A program made the translations under genes and the position numbers. Positions 1-5,873 of a DNA stretch of 7,440 bases are shown piece after piece; the stretch's first letter is position 1, and each line of letters opens with the position of its first letter. A model generated the notes under the pieces. That model saw only the letters and a program-made list of their open reading frames with translations, did no database searches and had not been told where the DNA came from. Origin of the DNA: DHVE2 group archaeon (GTDB lineage: Archaea > Thermoplasmatota > Thermoplasmata > Thermoplasmatales > Aciduliprofundaceae); the NCBI GenBank assembly GCA_027014065.1, contig JALWEL010000204.1, positions 1 to 7,440 on the forward strand, written 5' to 3'.

Positions 1-1
1 T

Positions 2-538
2 GAAGAGGAGATAATTGCCAGAGTCGAGGAGTTGGGGGATTGGATTGATGGAGTGTGCATCACGGGAGGAGAGCCGACAATGCACAAAGATATAGTGGAT
101 TTCGTAAAAGAGATAAGAAAAATCAAGCCTGTGAAGATAGATACGAACGGTTCCAATCCGGATACTCTCAGAGAATTACTACGATTTGTGGATTACGTGG
201 CGATGGATATTAAAGCGCCCAAAGGCAGATACAAAGAACTCGCGGGGGTATCTGTGGACATCGAAAAAATAGAGGGAAGTGTGCAGCTGATAAAAAAATA
301 CGCTCGAGATTACGAATTCAGAACCACATTCGTACCCGTGCTAAAAAAAGAGGATATAGTTGAGATAGCGTCCTGGTTGGGCCCTTCAAAAAGGTACGTT
401 ATCCAGCAGTTCTCCACCGGGGGAGGAACTTTAGATCCCAGTTACTCCCAATTGAAACCTTTGAATCCCGACGTCCTGAGATCCTCCTGCGAAGAGATAA
501 GGGGAAATTTTGAGGAATGCATCGTAGCCAACGTTTAG
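2..538 (+). CDS. Radical SAM activating enzyme, NrdG-like (5' truncated by window edge)
   Basis: The reading frame is open from base 2, giving 178 visible residues, so the gene begins upstream. The TTG at 32 is internal, since good coding sequence precedes it. The visible part carries the radical SAM GGEPT motif (visible residues about 22-26, SAM amino-group binding), a DTNGSNP motif, then VDYVAMDIKAP, and a C-terminal QQF...LDPSY segment. This order is typical of the anaerobic ribonucleoside-triphosphate reductase activating proteins of the NrdG2 type. Such enzymes use a 4Fe-4S cluster and SAM to install a glycyl radical on the reductase. The CxxxCxxC cluster-binding loop would lie in the missing N-terminal part (roughly 50 residues, judged from family length) and cannot be checked here. 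Other small radical SAM activases (pyruvate-formate-lyase activator-like) are the alternative. Forty non-coding bases separate it from the next gene, which has its own promoter. Confidence 0.8.
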   Translation, partial: EEEIIARVEELGDWIDGVCITGGEPTMHKDIVDFVKEIRKIKPVKIDTNGSNPDTLRELLRFVDYVAMDIKAPKGRYKELAGVSVDIEKIEGSVQLIKKYARDYEFRTTFVPVLKKEDIVEIASWLGPSKRYVIQQFSTGGGTLDPSYSQLKPLNPDVLRSSCEEIRGNFEECIVANV

Positions 539-542
539 TGTG

Positions 543-556
543 CGAAAGTATTTTAC
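543..556 (+). promoter_or_regulatory. BRE/TATA promoter for the presenilin-like protease
   Basis: A purine-rich BRE-like CGAAAG (543-548) is followed by the A/T-rich TATTTTAC (549-556), centred about 26 bases before the ATG at 579. No Shine-Dalgarno sequence lies between, so transcription probably starts at or next to the ATG and yields a leaderless mRNA. This is inferred from spacing and composition only. Confidence 0.5.
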
Positions 557-578
557 TTCTTAACTCTTTTATCATTTC

Positions 579-1439
579 ATGGTTAAGGAAGACACCGTGG
601 CGCAGCTCAACATGTTCATGATTTTCATCGTGGCCAATTTACTTGCCCTCGTCCTCATGCCCGCGTACATGATTTATCAGGGCTCAATGGGCAGCGAAGA
701 GAATAATCCGTGGGTTGCGGTTTTCTACGTTCTCTATATAATCGGTGTTACCGCAGTGATACTCTACATTGCGAAGAAGAAAAAAACGGGAGTTTTGAAG
801 GCTATATTCTACTTTGCGGTTGCCTGGAGCATGTGGTTCGCACTATTTCCCATATTTTACTATTTCTCGGTTCCTGCATCGGATCTTATTTCCCTTACTC
901 TTGCAATCTTTATAACCATCTTGCTCATAAAATACCCGGAGTGGTACATGATGAACCTCACGGGAATTTTAATGGCAGTCGGTATAGCTTTGATATTCGG
1001 GATATCCTTCGGAATGATTCCCGTGGTTGTGTTTCTGGCCATTCTTGCAATTTACGACGCCATTTCTGTTTACAAGACGAAGCACATGGTCTCCCTTGCG
1101 GATAATGTGATAGAGCACAATCTCCCCGCCCTGTTTATCTTACCGGCGAAATCGAGTTTCTCCTACAAAAATGCGAAATCTCCCGTGAAGAAGAAAACCA
1201 AGAAAAAGGAGAGGGATGCGTATTACATGGGCTTCGGAGACGTGATGATTCCCGGCATAATGGTGGTCAGCGCCGCGCGCAATTACGGGTTGATTGCGGG
1301 GATATTCACCTTAATAGGTGCGGTACTTGCCATGATTCTTCTAACCGCCATGGTGAACAGCGGTAAGCCCCAGCCCGGGTTGCCCTACCTCAACGGCGGG
1401 GCCCTCGCGGGATTCATTGCCTATCTATTTTTATTTTGA
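579..1439 (+). CDS. Presenilin-like A22 family intramembrane aspartic protease (PSH)
   Basis: The protein has 286 residues with about nine hydrophobic segments, the architecture of archaeal presenilin/signal-peptide-peptidase homologues, which cut transmembrane helices inside the membrane. The two catalytic aspartates are visible: D160 in an AIYDAISVY context (the YD motif of TM6) and D221 in GFGD (218-221, the GxGD motif of TM7). Between them is a basic loop (about 190-213) rich in lysine and probably cytosolic. The C-terminal motif that is PAL in eukaryotic presenilins reads PGL here (266-268, in QPGLPYLNGG). The ATG start fits a leaderless transcript, with a TATA-like element about 26 bases upstream. 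The last nine bases overlap the end of the convergent zinc-ribbon gene. Its substrate is unknown; nothing nearby is an obvious partner. Confidence 0.92.
   Translation: MVKEDTVAQLNMFMIFIVANLLALVLMPAYMIYQGSMGSEENNPWVAVFYVLYIIGVTAVILYIAKKKKTGVLKAIFYFAVAWSMWFALFPIFYYFSVPASDLISLTLAIFITILLIKYPEWYMMNLTGILMAVGIALIFGISFGMIPVVVFLAILAIYDAISVYKTKHMVSLADNVIEHNLPALFILPAKSSFSYKNAKSPVKKKTKKKERDAYYMGFGDVMIPGIMVVSAARNYGLIAGIFTLIGAVLAMILLTAMVNSGKPQPGLPYLNGGALAGFIAYLFLF
1426..1437 (+). terminator. T-rich termination tract inside the protease 3' end
   Basis: Five Ts (1428-1432) and four Ts (1434-1437), separated by one A, lie within the last codons and stop of the protease. Archaeal RNA polymerase terminates on T-rich non-template tracts without needing a hairpin. 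Because the next gene is convergent and overlaps here, ending transcription at this tract would limit antisense transcription. The tract also encodes a Phe/Leu-rich helix end (YLFLF), so its T content may be coincidental. Confidence 0.35.
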
Positions 1440-2351
1440 CATCTCTTTGTTGATCTCGTCCATCTTCTCTAGGACCTTCACCAGATTCCCCTCGTCCCAG
1501 TAGAACTTGAGCTCTCTAACTAATTTTATAATGCTCTTAGCGTTGGAATTTCCGGAGTATGTGGCTCGCATTACCTCTTCCTTGACCATCTTCAAAAACG
1601 CCTGCATCTTCTCCTGAATTTCGTCCTTTATAGGCGTCAGTGCTTCGTTCAAAACCTTTACCGCTTCCTTGTATTTCTTTGCGTCTGCCATGTCTTTGGA
1701 GGTATCTACAACGTTTATTGATTTATCCACATTGATTCCGAATCCCTTTGCAATCTCTAAGGCATTTTCCACGCTCTCCAGTTTCTCAAGGTATGCCTTA
1801 AGGTCGCGAGAGAGAGCGGTGGCCTTTTCCTTCATCTCGTTGAAAACTTTCACGAAGTTCTCCATGTCCCAGTCCTCTAAGTATTCGCTGGCTTTGGTGT
1901 ACATGTTTCTTATGTCTGCGTTCAGGCCCATCATTATTTCATATTTTTCCATCTCCTTCTTGTATTCATCAACCATGGTCTTCATAAGGGTAAAATATGC
2001 CTCTTGGAGATGGGTGTAGCCTGTAGGATAATCGTTGCTGGCTGCATATTTCTTTGCCTCTTTTATGTCTTCGTTAATCTTTCCCATGGGAATCTTAAGT
2101 TCTCTGGCGAGGGGAATCATGAACTTCAGCTTTTTAATTAGAGTTTCTATGAGCATTTTGTAATCAACGTCCTCTTCAAAAACGGCGTAGCAGTAGGGGC
2201 AGAATTTTGCATCCTCATATACCTGATGATGACAAACGGGGCATTCGTACAGCTCCTCCTGGGGTATAATTTCCTCCTCGCTTCCCTCCTCGACTTTTTT
2301 CTCTTCACTCAGTATTTCCTGTATTATTTCATCAATATTCTCCTCCGGCAT
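1431..2351 (-). CDS. Zinc-ribbon protein with tandemly duplicated helical region
   Basis: The start is ATG at 2351 (306 residues): an AGGTGAT Shine-Dalgarno sequence ends six bases upstream, whereas the in-frame TTG two codons earlier would abut it with no spacing. The N-terminus (1-35) is strongly acidic. A single zinc ribbon follows with C37/C40 and C51/C54 (CPVC and CPYC, ten residues between pairs). The rest is charged and helical with no membrane segment or signal peptide, so cytosolic. The helical part looks duplicated: residues 80-125 resemble 198-243 (AKKY...Y..A...L.EA pattern), and 147-175 resemble 273-301, with WDMENFVKV matching WDEGNLVKV. This helix-turn-helix style recalls TPR-like repeats found in many euryarchaeal zinc-ribbon proteins of unknown function. 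A scaffold or protein-binding role is a guess. It faces the M20 gene divergently and overlaps the protease gene tail to tail. Confidence 0.85.
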   Translation of the reverse strand: MPEENIDEIIQEILSEEKKVEEGSEEEIIPQEELYECPVCHHQVYEDAKFCPYCYAVFEEDVDYKMLIETLIKKLKFMIPLARELKIPMGKINEDIKEAKKYAASNDYPTGYTHLQEAYFTLMKTMVDEYKKEMEKYEIMMGLNADIRNMYTKASEYLEDWDMENFVKVFNEMKEKATALSRDLKAYLEKLESVENALEIAKGFGINVDKSINVVDTSKDMADAKKYKEAVKVLNEALTPIKDEIQEKMQAFLKMVKEEVMRATYSGNSNAKSIIKLVRELKFYWDEGNLVKVLEKMDEINKEMSK

Positions 2352-2357
2352 AAACAA

Positions 2358-2363
2358 TCACCT
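2358..2363 (-). promoter_or_regulatory. Shine-Dalgarno site deciding the zinc-ribbon gene start
   Basis: On the minus strand this reads AGGTGA, extending to AGGTGAT, a seven-base match to the archaeal GGAGGTGAT. It ends six bases before the ATG at 2351 and touches the upstream in-frame TTG, so the ATG is the better start. Confidence 0.7.
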
Positions 2364-2386
2364 GTATTTTACAAAATGAGTTTTAC

Positions 2387-2402
2387 CATTATATAGTTTG
2401 CG
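2387..2402 (-). promoter_or_regulatory. BRE/TATA promoter for the zinc-ribbon gene
   Basis: The minus strand reads CGCAAAC followed by TATATAAT (TATA core at about 2388-2395). A start site 25 or so bases downstream falls near 2366, leaving a leader of about 15 bases that just contains the Shine-Dalgarno site. This is the most canonical TATA box in the window. Confidence 0.6.
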
Positions 2403-2411
2403 ATTTACGAT

Positions 2412-2425
2412 GGAAAAATTAAATT
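2412..2425 (+). promoter_or_regulatory. BRE/TATA promoter for the M20 hydrolase gene
   Basis: An A-rich BRE-like GAAAAA is followed by the TATA-like ATTAAATTT, centred about 26 bases before the ATG at 2447. That spacing predicts a leaderless transcript beginning at 2447 and would exclude translation from the in-frame ATG at 2429, which lies only about eight bases past the TATA centre. Confidence 0.5.
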
Positions 2426-2446
2426 TTCATGAGGGCATGGGGGCGT

Positions 2447-3469
2447 ATGAAAATAAAAATAGAAGAGCTTGTGGAACTCGCAAAGATAAGGAGTGAGACG
2501 GGATACGAATCTAAGATCCTTCTCCACATCGAAGAAAAATTGGATTCTTTAGGGGTGAACTACGAGAAGATGCCCGTGGACGAGGAGCGGTACAATATAA
2601 TTGTGAATCCGGAGGAGAAATTCATGGTTAATGCCCATGTTGACACCGTCGGCGATTATTTCCCTCCGGAAATTGAGGGCGATATTCTGTGGGGTCGCGG
2701 CGTCATGGACGATAAGGCTGGCGTTTTAATAATGCTCAAACTCATAGAAGAGTTTCGAGATTCTTTGCCAGTAAGCTATGTTTTCTTTGTGGACGAGGAG
2801 GAAGAGGGAAAAGGCTCGAAGAAGTACGCGGAGAAATATGCACATGATTTCGCAATAACAATGGAACCAACATCCCTGCGGGTTTGCACCGCCGAAGCGG
2901 GAAGCCTCGAGCTAGAGTTCGAATTCTGGGGAAAGGCCATGCACGGCTCATGCGCAAATGAAGAGGAAAATGCGATTTGGCAGGGGATAAAGTTCATAAA
3001 TTCCCTCAAGAAATTGAAGTTCTTAAACGCGGAACACAAGCTTTTAGGAAAACCCGCGATAAACGTGGAGATGTTCGACGGCGGCGATTATCTTTTGGCA
3101 GTTCCGGAGAGTGCGAAGGCTCTGGTGGATTTCGTTTACCTTCCGGGACAGACTGCGGTGGAAATAATAGATGAAGTGAACAAAATAAGCAGAAAGTACA
3201 ACGTGAACCACATGATTTATGATCTCTCCCCTCCTTTTGAAATATCTCCGAGGAAGAGACGGGTTAGGGAATTTTTGAAGTACGCAGAGTTAGGAGGTTT
3301 TCGAAGCTGGAGCGACGCCCAGAACTTAGTGGATAAAGGTACGCCCACCGTTGTTTTCGGGCCCGGAGATTTGAGGGACGCGCATACCAAGGACGAGCAT
3401 GTTCGAATGGCCGATGTGAATAAAGCGTACGAAATTCTCAAGAAGGTGCTCAAAGAGTGGAGCAAATGA
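2447..3469 (+). CDS. M20 family metallohydrolase (ArgE/DapE/LysK-like)
   Basis: From ATG 2447 the protein has 340 residues and begins MKIKIEELVELAKI, the usual first helix of the family; the in-frame ATG at 2429 adds six residues and conflicts with the promoter position. All di-zinc M20 residues are visible: H64 and D66 (AHVDT), bridging D88 (GRGVMDDK), catalytic E117 with ligand E118 (DEEEE), E140 (MEPT) and H313 (AHT). H166 (GKAMHGS) marks the lid/dimerisation domain inserted at about 150-260. These enzymes hydrolyse N-acyl amino acids or small peptides in the cytoplasm. The length and the SDAQNL...FGPGD ending fit the archaeal ArgE/DapE/LysK group. The substrate (LysW-lysine or -ornithine, N-acetyl amino acid, dipeptide) cannot be decided; no LysW carrier gene is in the window. 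The stop overlaps the next start (ATGA), implying cotranscription and translational coupling. Confidence 0.88.
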   Translation: MKIKIEELVELAKIRSETGYESKILLHIEEKLDSLGVNYEKMPVDEERYNIIVNPEEKFMVNAHVDTVGDYFPPEIEGDILWGRGVMDDKAGVLIMLKLIEEFRDSLPVSYVFFVDEEEEGKGSKKYAEKYAHDFAITMEPTSLRVCTAEAGSLELEFEFWGKAMHGSCANEEENAIWQGIKFINSLKKLKFLNAEHKLLGKPAINVEMFDGGDYLLAVPESAKALVDFVYLPGQTAVEIIDEVNKISRKYNVNHMIYDLSPPFEISPRKRRVREFLKYAELGGFRSWSDAQNLVDKGTPTVVFGPGDLRDAHTKDEHVRMADVNKAYEILKKVLKEWSK

Positions 3470-3969
3470 GCGCGGAGGTTGTGTTTGAAGAGCACACTCC
3501 CTTTCTTCTCTTTCTGTTTATAATGCTCTCTGTGGCCATTGTCTTCATAGTTCTTTTAATTGTTCAGATTTTCATGGGCCCCGTGGGGAGCAGGCCTGCG
3601 CCTAACTGGGTATTGGTTCTTTTCGTAGTTGTTTTTCTTTTTCTATCCATTGCATTCTGGCGATACTCCGTGATGCTAACTTCCGATTACCTCAAAGTGG
3701 GATTTCCCCTGTACCATGTGAGAATTCCATGGGAAGATATATGCTCCGCGGAGAAGGCGAAAAAAATCCCTGCATATGTGGGATATGGAATAAGATTGAT
3801 AAAATACAACGGCTCGTGGATAAGGGCTTTCAATATGCCTCGAATGGAGAAATTGCTACTCGAGGTGAGGGGCAGAAAATATTTCCTTTTGTTAATCTCG
3901 GTGAAAAACTCGGAGAGGGTAATTTCTTATATCCGTCAAAAAGGAGAAATATCAAGAAAAAATTGTTAA
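3466..3969 (+). CDS. Two-helix membrane protein with PH-like cytosolic domain
   Basis: The ATG at 3466 forms an ATGA overlap with the M20 stop, so this start is preferred over the GTG at 3457; GGAG at 3459-3462 is a close, weak ribosome site. The 167-residue product has transmembrane helices at about 12-36 and 47-66, joined by a short loop containing GSRPAPNW. A soluble C-terminal part (about 67-160) alternates short hydrophobic strands, beginning YSVMLTSDYLKV and then VRIPWEDI, and ends in a probable helix (SERVISYIRQ). That pattern, a strand-rich domain directly after two helices with a 'WEDI' segment, is typical of bacterial/archaeal PH-like (bPH) membrane proteins of unknown function. I do not recognise a specific family. 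Coupling to the M20 gene suggests shared expression, not necessarily a shared pathway. The stop lies five bases from the end of the convergent dehydrogenase gene. Confidence 0.75.
   Translation: MSAEVVFEEHTPFLLFLFIMLSVAIVFIVLLIVQIFMGPVGSRPAPNWVLVLFVVVFLFLSIAFWRYSVMLTSDYLKVGFPLYHVRIPWEDICSAEKAKKIPAYVGYGIRLIKYNGSWIRAFNMPRMEKLLLEVRGRKYFLLLISVKNSERVISYIRQKGEISRKNC
3957..3962 (-). terminator. T6 termination tract after the dehydrogenase gene
   Basis: The minus strand has six Ts beginning 13 bases past the dehydrogenase stop codon, inside the last codons of the convergent membrane-protein gene. This is a plausible archaeal U-tract terminator. Its assignment rests on position and composition only. 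Confidence 0.4.
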
Positions 3970-3974
3970 TGAAA

Positions 3975-5087
3975 TCAGAGCTCTGCGTATTTCTTCGCTA
4001 TGGCCTTCGCCATGTCCAGCGTGCTCGCGTCTCCGCCGAAATCGTAAGTGCGCACTTTTCCCTCGGCTATGACCTCTTCTATTGCTCTCTCCAAACGAGC
4101 CGCTTTCTCCTTCTCTCCCAAGTAATCCAGCATCATGCGAACCGCGCGTATCGTGGCTATTGGGTTCACCTTGTATTGACCCGCATATTTCGGAGCGGAG
4201 CCGTGCACCGGCTCAAACACGGCGTAGTTATCTCCGATGTTCCCCGATGCTGCGAATCCCAGGCCTCCCACGAGCTGGGACGCGAGGTCGGATATTATGT
4301 CGCCGAATAAATTAGAGGTTACGAGAACGTCGTATTTCTCCGGATTTTTGACCAGCCACATGGCCTGCGCATCTATGTTTGTTTCCCACATCTCGATATC
4401 GGGGTATTCTTCGTGTATCTCACGGGCGACCCTCACGAACAATCCGCTGGTTTCCCTCAGAACGTTCGGTTTTTCCACGACGGTCACATTCTTCAGATTA
4501 TTATCCTTAGCGTATTCGAATGCGGCCCTTATTATTCTCTCCGCGCCCTTGCGGGATATTATTCTCAGCGATATCGCTTTATCCTCACCTAAGAATTTCT
4601 GATACCTCGGATGCTCCTTGAACGCATTGTCGATTTCCTCAGGCACGGGATAGTATTCGACTCCGCTGTAGAGCCCCTCGGTGTTCTCTCTGAAAACAGT
4701 TATATTGATATCGTCTTTGTAATTTAGTGGATTTCCCTTGTATGCCTTCGCGGGGCGAACGTTCGCATACAAATCGAAAAGTTGGCGAAGTCTCACTATG
4801 GGGCTGTAGTACTGCAATCCCTTGCCCTGCAATTCCGGCGCCAATTCCTTCTGCGCTTCTTCCTTTGGCTTAGAGGTTATGGCTCCGAAAAGCGCGCAAT
4901 CGGTCTGCTTCATCAACTCTATCGTTCTCTCCGGTAAAGGATTTCCCTCACGGCGCCAGAATTCCCAGCCTATATCTCCGTACATGTATTCTGCGTCCAG
5001 CGCAATCTCATCTAAAACGATCATCGCGGCCTCGATCACTTCCTTTCCAACTCCATCTCCAGGCAGTACGGCGATTTTATACGTCAT
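3975..5087 (-). CDS. Isocitrate/isopropylmalate-family beta-decarboxylating dehydrogenase, probably NADP-dependent
   Basis: The protein has 370 residues, starting at an ATG with GGAGGT six bases upstream. The fold signature NLFGDIISD (259-267) and the N-terminal LPGDGVG motif place it in the family that oxidises and decarboxylates (homo)isocitrate or 3-isopropylmalate. Conserved catalytic residues are present: R101, R111, R133 (FREN), Y140, K206 (VEKPN), D239, D263 and D267. HGSAPKYAG carries K300 and Y301, with V307 following; these match E. coli isocitrate dehydrogenase K344, Y345 and V351, which select NADP. In the substrate loop S95 is kept, but the position of E. coli N115 is isoleucine (SPIVRLRQ), as in LeuB/AksF-like enzymes, and the C-terminus has the TYDFGGDAST segment of that side. 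Isocitrate dehydrogenase supplying 2-oxoglutarate for glutamate is the likeliest role; homoisocitrate or isopropylmalate activity remains possible. It is monocistronic, with convergent and divergent neighbours. Confidence 0.88.
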   Translation of the reverse strand: MTYKIAVLPGDGVGKEVIEAAMIVLDEIALDAEYMYGDIGWEFWRREGNPLPERTIELMKQTDCALFGAITSKPKEEAQKELAPELQGKGLQYYSPIVRLRQLFDLYANVRPAKAYKGNPLNYKDDINITVFRENTEGLYSGVEYYPVPEEIDNAFKEHPRYQKFLGEDKAISLRIISRKGAERIIRAAFEYAKDNNLKNVTVVEKPNVLRETSGLFVRVAREIHEEYPDIEMWETNIDAQAMWLVKNPEKYDVLVTSNLFGDIISDLASQLVGGLGFAASGNIGDNYAVFEPVHGSAPKYAGQYKVNPIATIRAVRMMLDYLGEKEKAARLERAIEEVIAEGKVRTYDFGGDASTLDMAKAIAKKYAEL

Positions 5088-5093
5088 ATTAAT

Positions 5094-5099
5094 ACCTCC
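5094..5099 (-). promoter_or_regulatory. Shine-Dalgarno site of the dehydrogenase gene
   Basis: The minus strand reads GGAGGT with six bases to the ATG at 5087. It is a perfect six-base match to the archaeal anti-Shine-Dalgarno sequence, so the transcript must have a leader, unlike the divergent gene. Confidence 0.75.
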
Positions 5100-5141
5100 A
5101 CCGAGAAATGGGATTGTGGAATTTAATGCTTTCTCTCAATT

Positions 5142-5156
5142 GCAAATTTTAAATAT
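5142..5156. promoter_or_regulatory. Shared near-palindromic TATA region for two divergent transcripts
   Basis: On the plus strand BRE-like GCAAA (5142-5146) precedes TTTTAAATA (5147-5155), centred 27 bases before the ATG at 5178, which predicts a leaderless mRNA. On the minus strand the same bases read ATATTTAAAATTTGC; used as a TATA box this would start the dehydrogenase transcript near 5125, with a leader of about 35 bases including its GGAGGT. A second A/T-rich element on the minus strand (around 5120-5126) lies too close to the Shine-Dalgarno site to be the main promoter. Confidence 0.5.
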
Positions 5157-5177
5157 GACCAAATCATATCACGCCCG

Positions 5178-5873
5178 ATGGATATCGTTAAGGCAATTGC
5201 GGGGCAGAAGATGCAGATTCTTTCGTTCGCGCTCTCAATACTTGCAGTTACGGGCTCGTTCTTCGTTGGATGGATTCTCACGGTAATATCTCCAATCATA
5301 GTTTTTCTTATATTCAAATTCCTAAAGGTTTGGAAAAATAGGGAGAGATTGGCGTATGGAATTCCCGCCATAATAATCGGTGTAGTGCTTTTCTTCTTCA
5401 TATTCTCGCATCAGGTTGCCAATGTGGATGTGCAAACATTCAGCATGGGGGATCTGCAGGTGAAGGTACATGGCTATTCGTCCACCGATTTCAACAAAAT
5501 TGCGACGTTGGAGGTGGTGTATTCCCATGCAACCAACTCAACGCTCTACTATGTGGTTAATAACACAATCACTGGCCATGTGGTTAAAAGTGGAAATGTG
5601 AGTGGAACAATAAAGAACAACAAAACCTACTATCGATTCTCGTTGAACACAACGGAGGGTATATACAATGTGAAGATAACCGTCAACAACGCGTTAATTT
5701 ACGGGGAGATCATAAGGGAAACTCCCGATAAGCTTTTCCAGTACTTCATTTATTTCAGCGGGTTTGCCATAATGGCGCTTCTGAGCATCCTCTACGGATT
5801 GTTCATCTTCGGGGTACATACAATTAGAAGAAGCAAAGAGATGATGAGGTTGAGGTATGAAGAGGAGAAATGA
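5178..5873 (+). CDS. Four-helix membrane protein with an exported, sequon-rich domain
   Basis: I do not recognise this 231-residue family. Hydrophobic segments lie at about 13-32, 33-49, 60-78 and 188-213. Basic residues between helices 2 and 3 (KVWKNRER) and after helix 4 (RRSK) are predicted inside, which places residues 79-187 outside the cell. That loop is strand-rich, like a small beta-sandwich, and contains five N-glycosylation sequons: N120, N128, N140, N148 and N157; the helices and inner loops contain none. An outer domain anchored by helices and glycosylated on the surface fits, but the function is unknown. The start has a TATA-like element 27 bases upstream and no ribosome-binding site, so the mRNA is probably leaderless. 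It heads an operon: its last 17 bases overlap the VanZ-like gene. Confidence 0.8.
   Translation: MDIVKAIAGQKMQILSFALSILAVTGSFFVGWILTVISPIIVFLIFKFLKVWKNRERLAYGIPAIIIGVVLFFFIFSHQVANVDVQTFSMGDLQVKVHGYSSTDFNKIATLEVVYSHATNSTLYYVVNNTITGHVVKSGNVSGTIKNNKTYYRFSLNTTEGIYNVKITVNNALIYGEIIRETPDKLFQYFIYFSGFAIMALLSILYGLFIFGVHTIRRSKEMMRLRYEEEK
5846..5850 (+). promoter_or_regulatory. Shine-Dalgarno site for the VanZ-like gene
   Basis: GAGGT lies inside the preceding coding sequence with six bases to the ATG at 5857; a second GAGGT (5852-5856) directly abuts the ATG and is too close to act. This supports the overlapping start at 5857. Confidence 0.5.

Noticed and set aside
710..1105. Cysteine-rich 131-codon frame inside the protease gene
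   Set aside because: It is a frame-shifted shadow of the protease, whose catalytic motifs are intact; the cysteines have no metal-site spacing.
2188..2241. Zinc ribbon as the LysW carrier protein
   Set aside because: LysW is about 55 residues with a C-terminal EDWGE motif; this protein has 306 residues with the ribbon near the N-terminus and ends in NKEMSK.
2352..2357. TTG start two codons upstream for the zinc-ribbon gene
   Set aside because: The AGGTGA site touches the TTG with no spacing but is ideally spaced (six bases) for the ATG at 2351.
2429..2446. Upstream in-frame ATG for the M20 gene adding six residues
   Set aside because: It lies about eight bases past the TATA centre, so it would probably not be in the transcript, and MRAWGR does not resemble the family N-terminus.
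3457..3465. GTG start three codons upstream for the PH-like membrane protein
   Set aside because: The ATGA overlap at 3466 is the usual coupled start, and the GTG has no ribosome site of its own.
3729..4310. 193-codon plus-strand open frame spanning the end of the membrane protein and the dehydrogenase
   Set aside because: It crosses two real genes in a different frame and shows no family motif.
2447..5087. Lysine (alpha-aminoadipate) biosynthesis cluster made of a LysK-like M20 enzyme and a homoisocitrate dehydrogenase
   Set aside because: The two genes are on opposite strands and in separate transcripts, no LysW/X/Y/Z gene is present, and the dehydrogenase has isocitrate-type NADP residues; proximity alone is too weak.
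4082..5286. Open frames of 77-154 codons on the plus strand opposite the dehydrogenase
   Set aside because: They are antisense to a well-conserved enzyme, are rich in Ser/Arg/Pro without domains or membrane logic, and run across the promoter region; shadows of the real gene.
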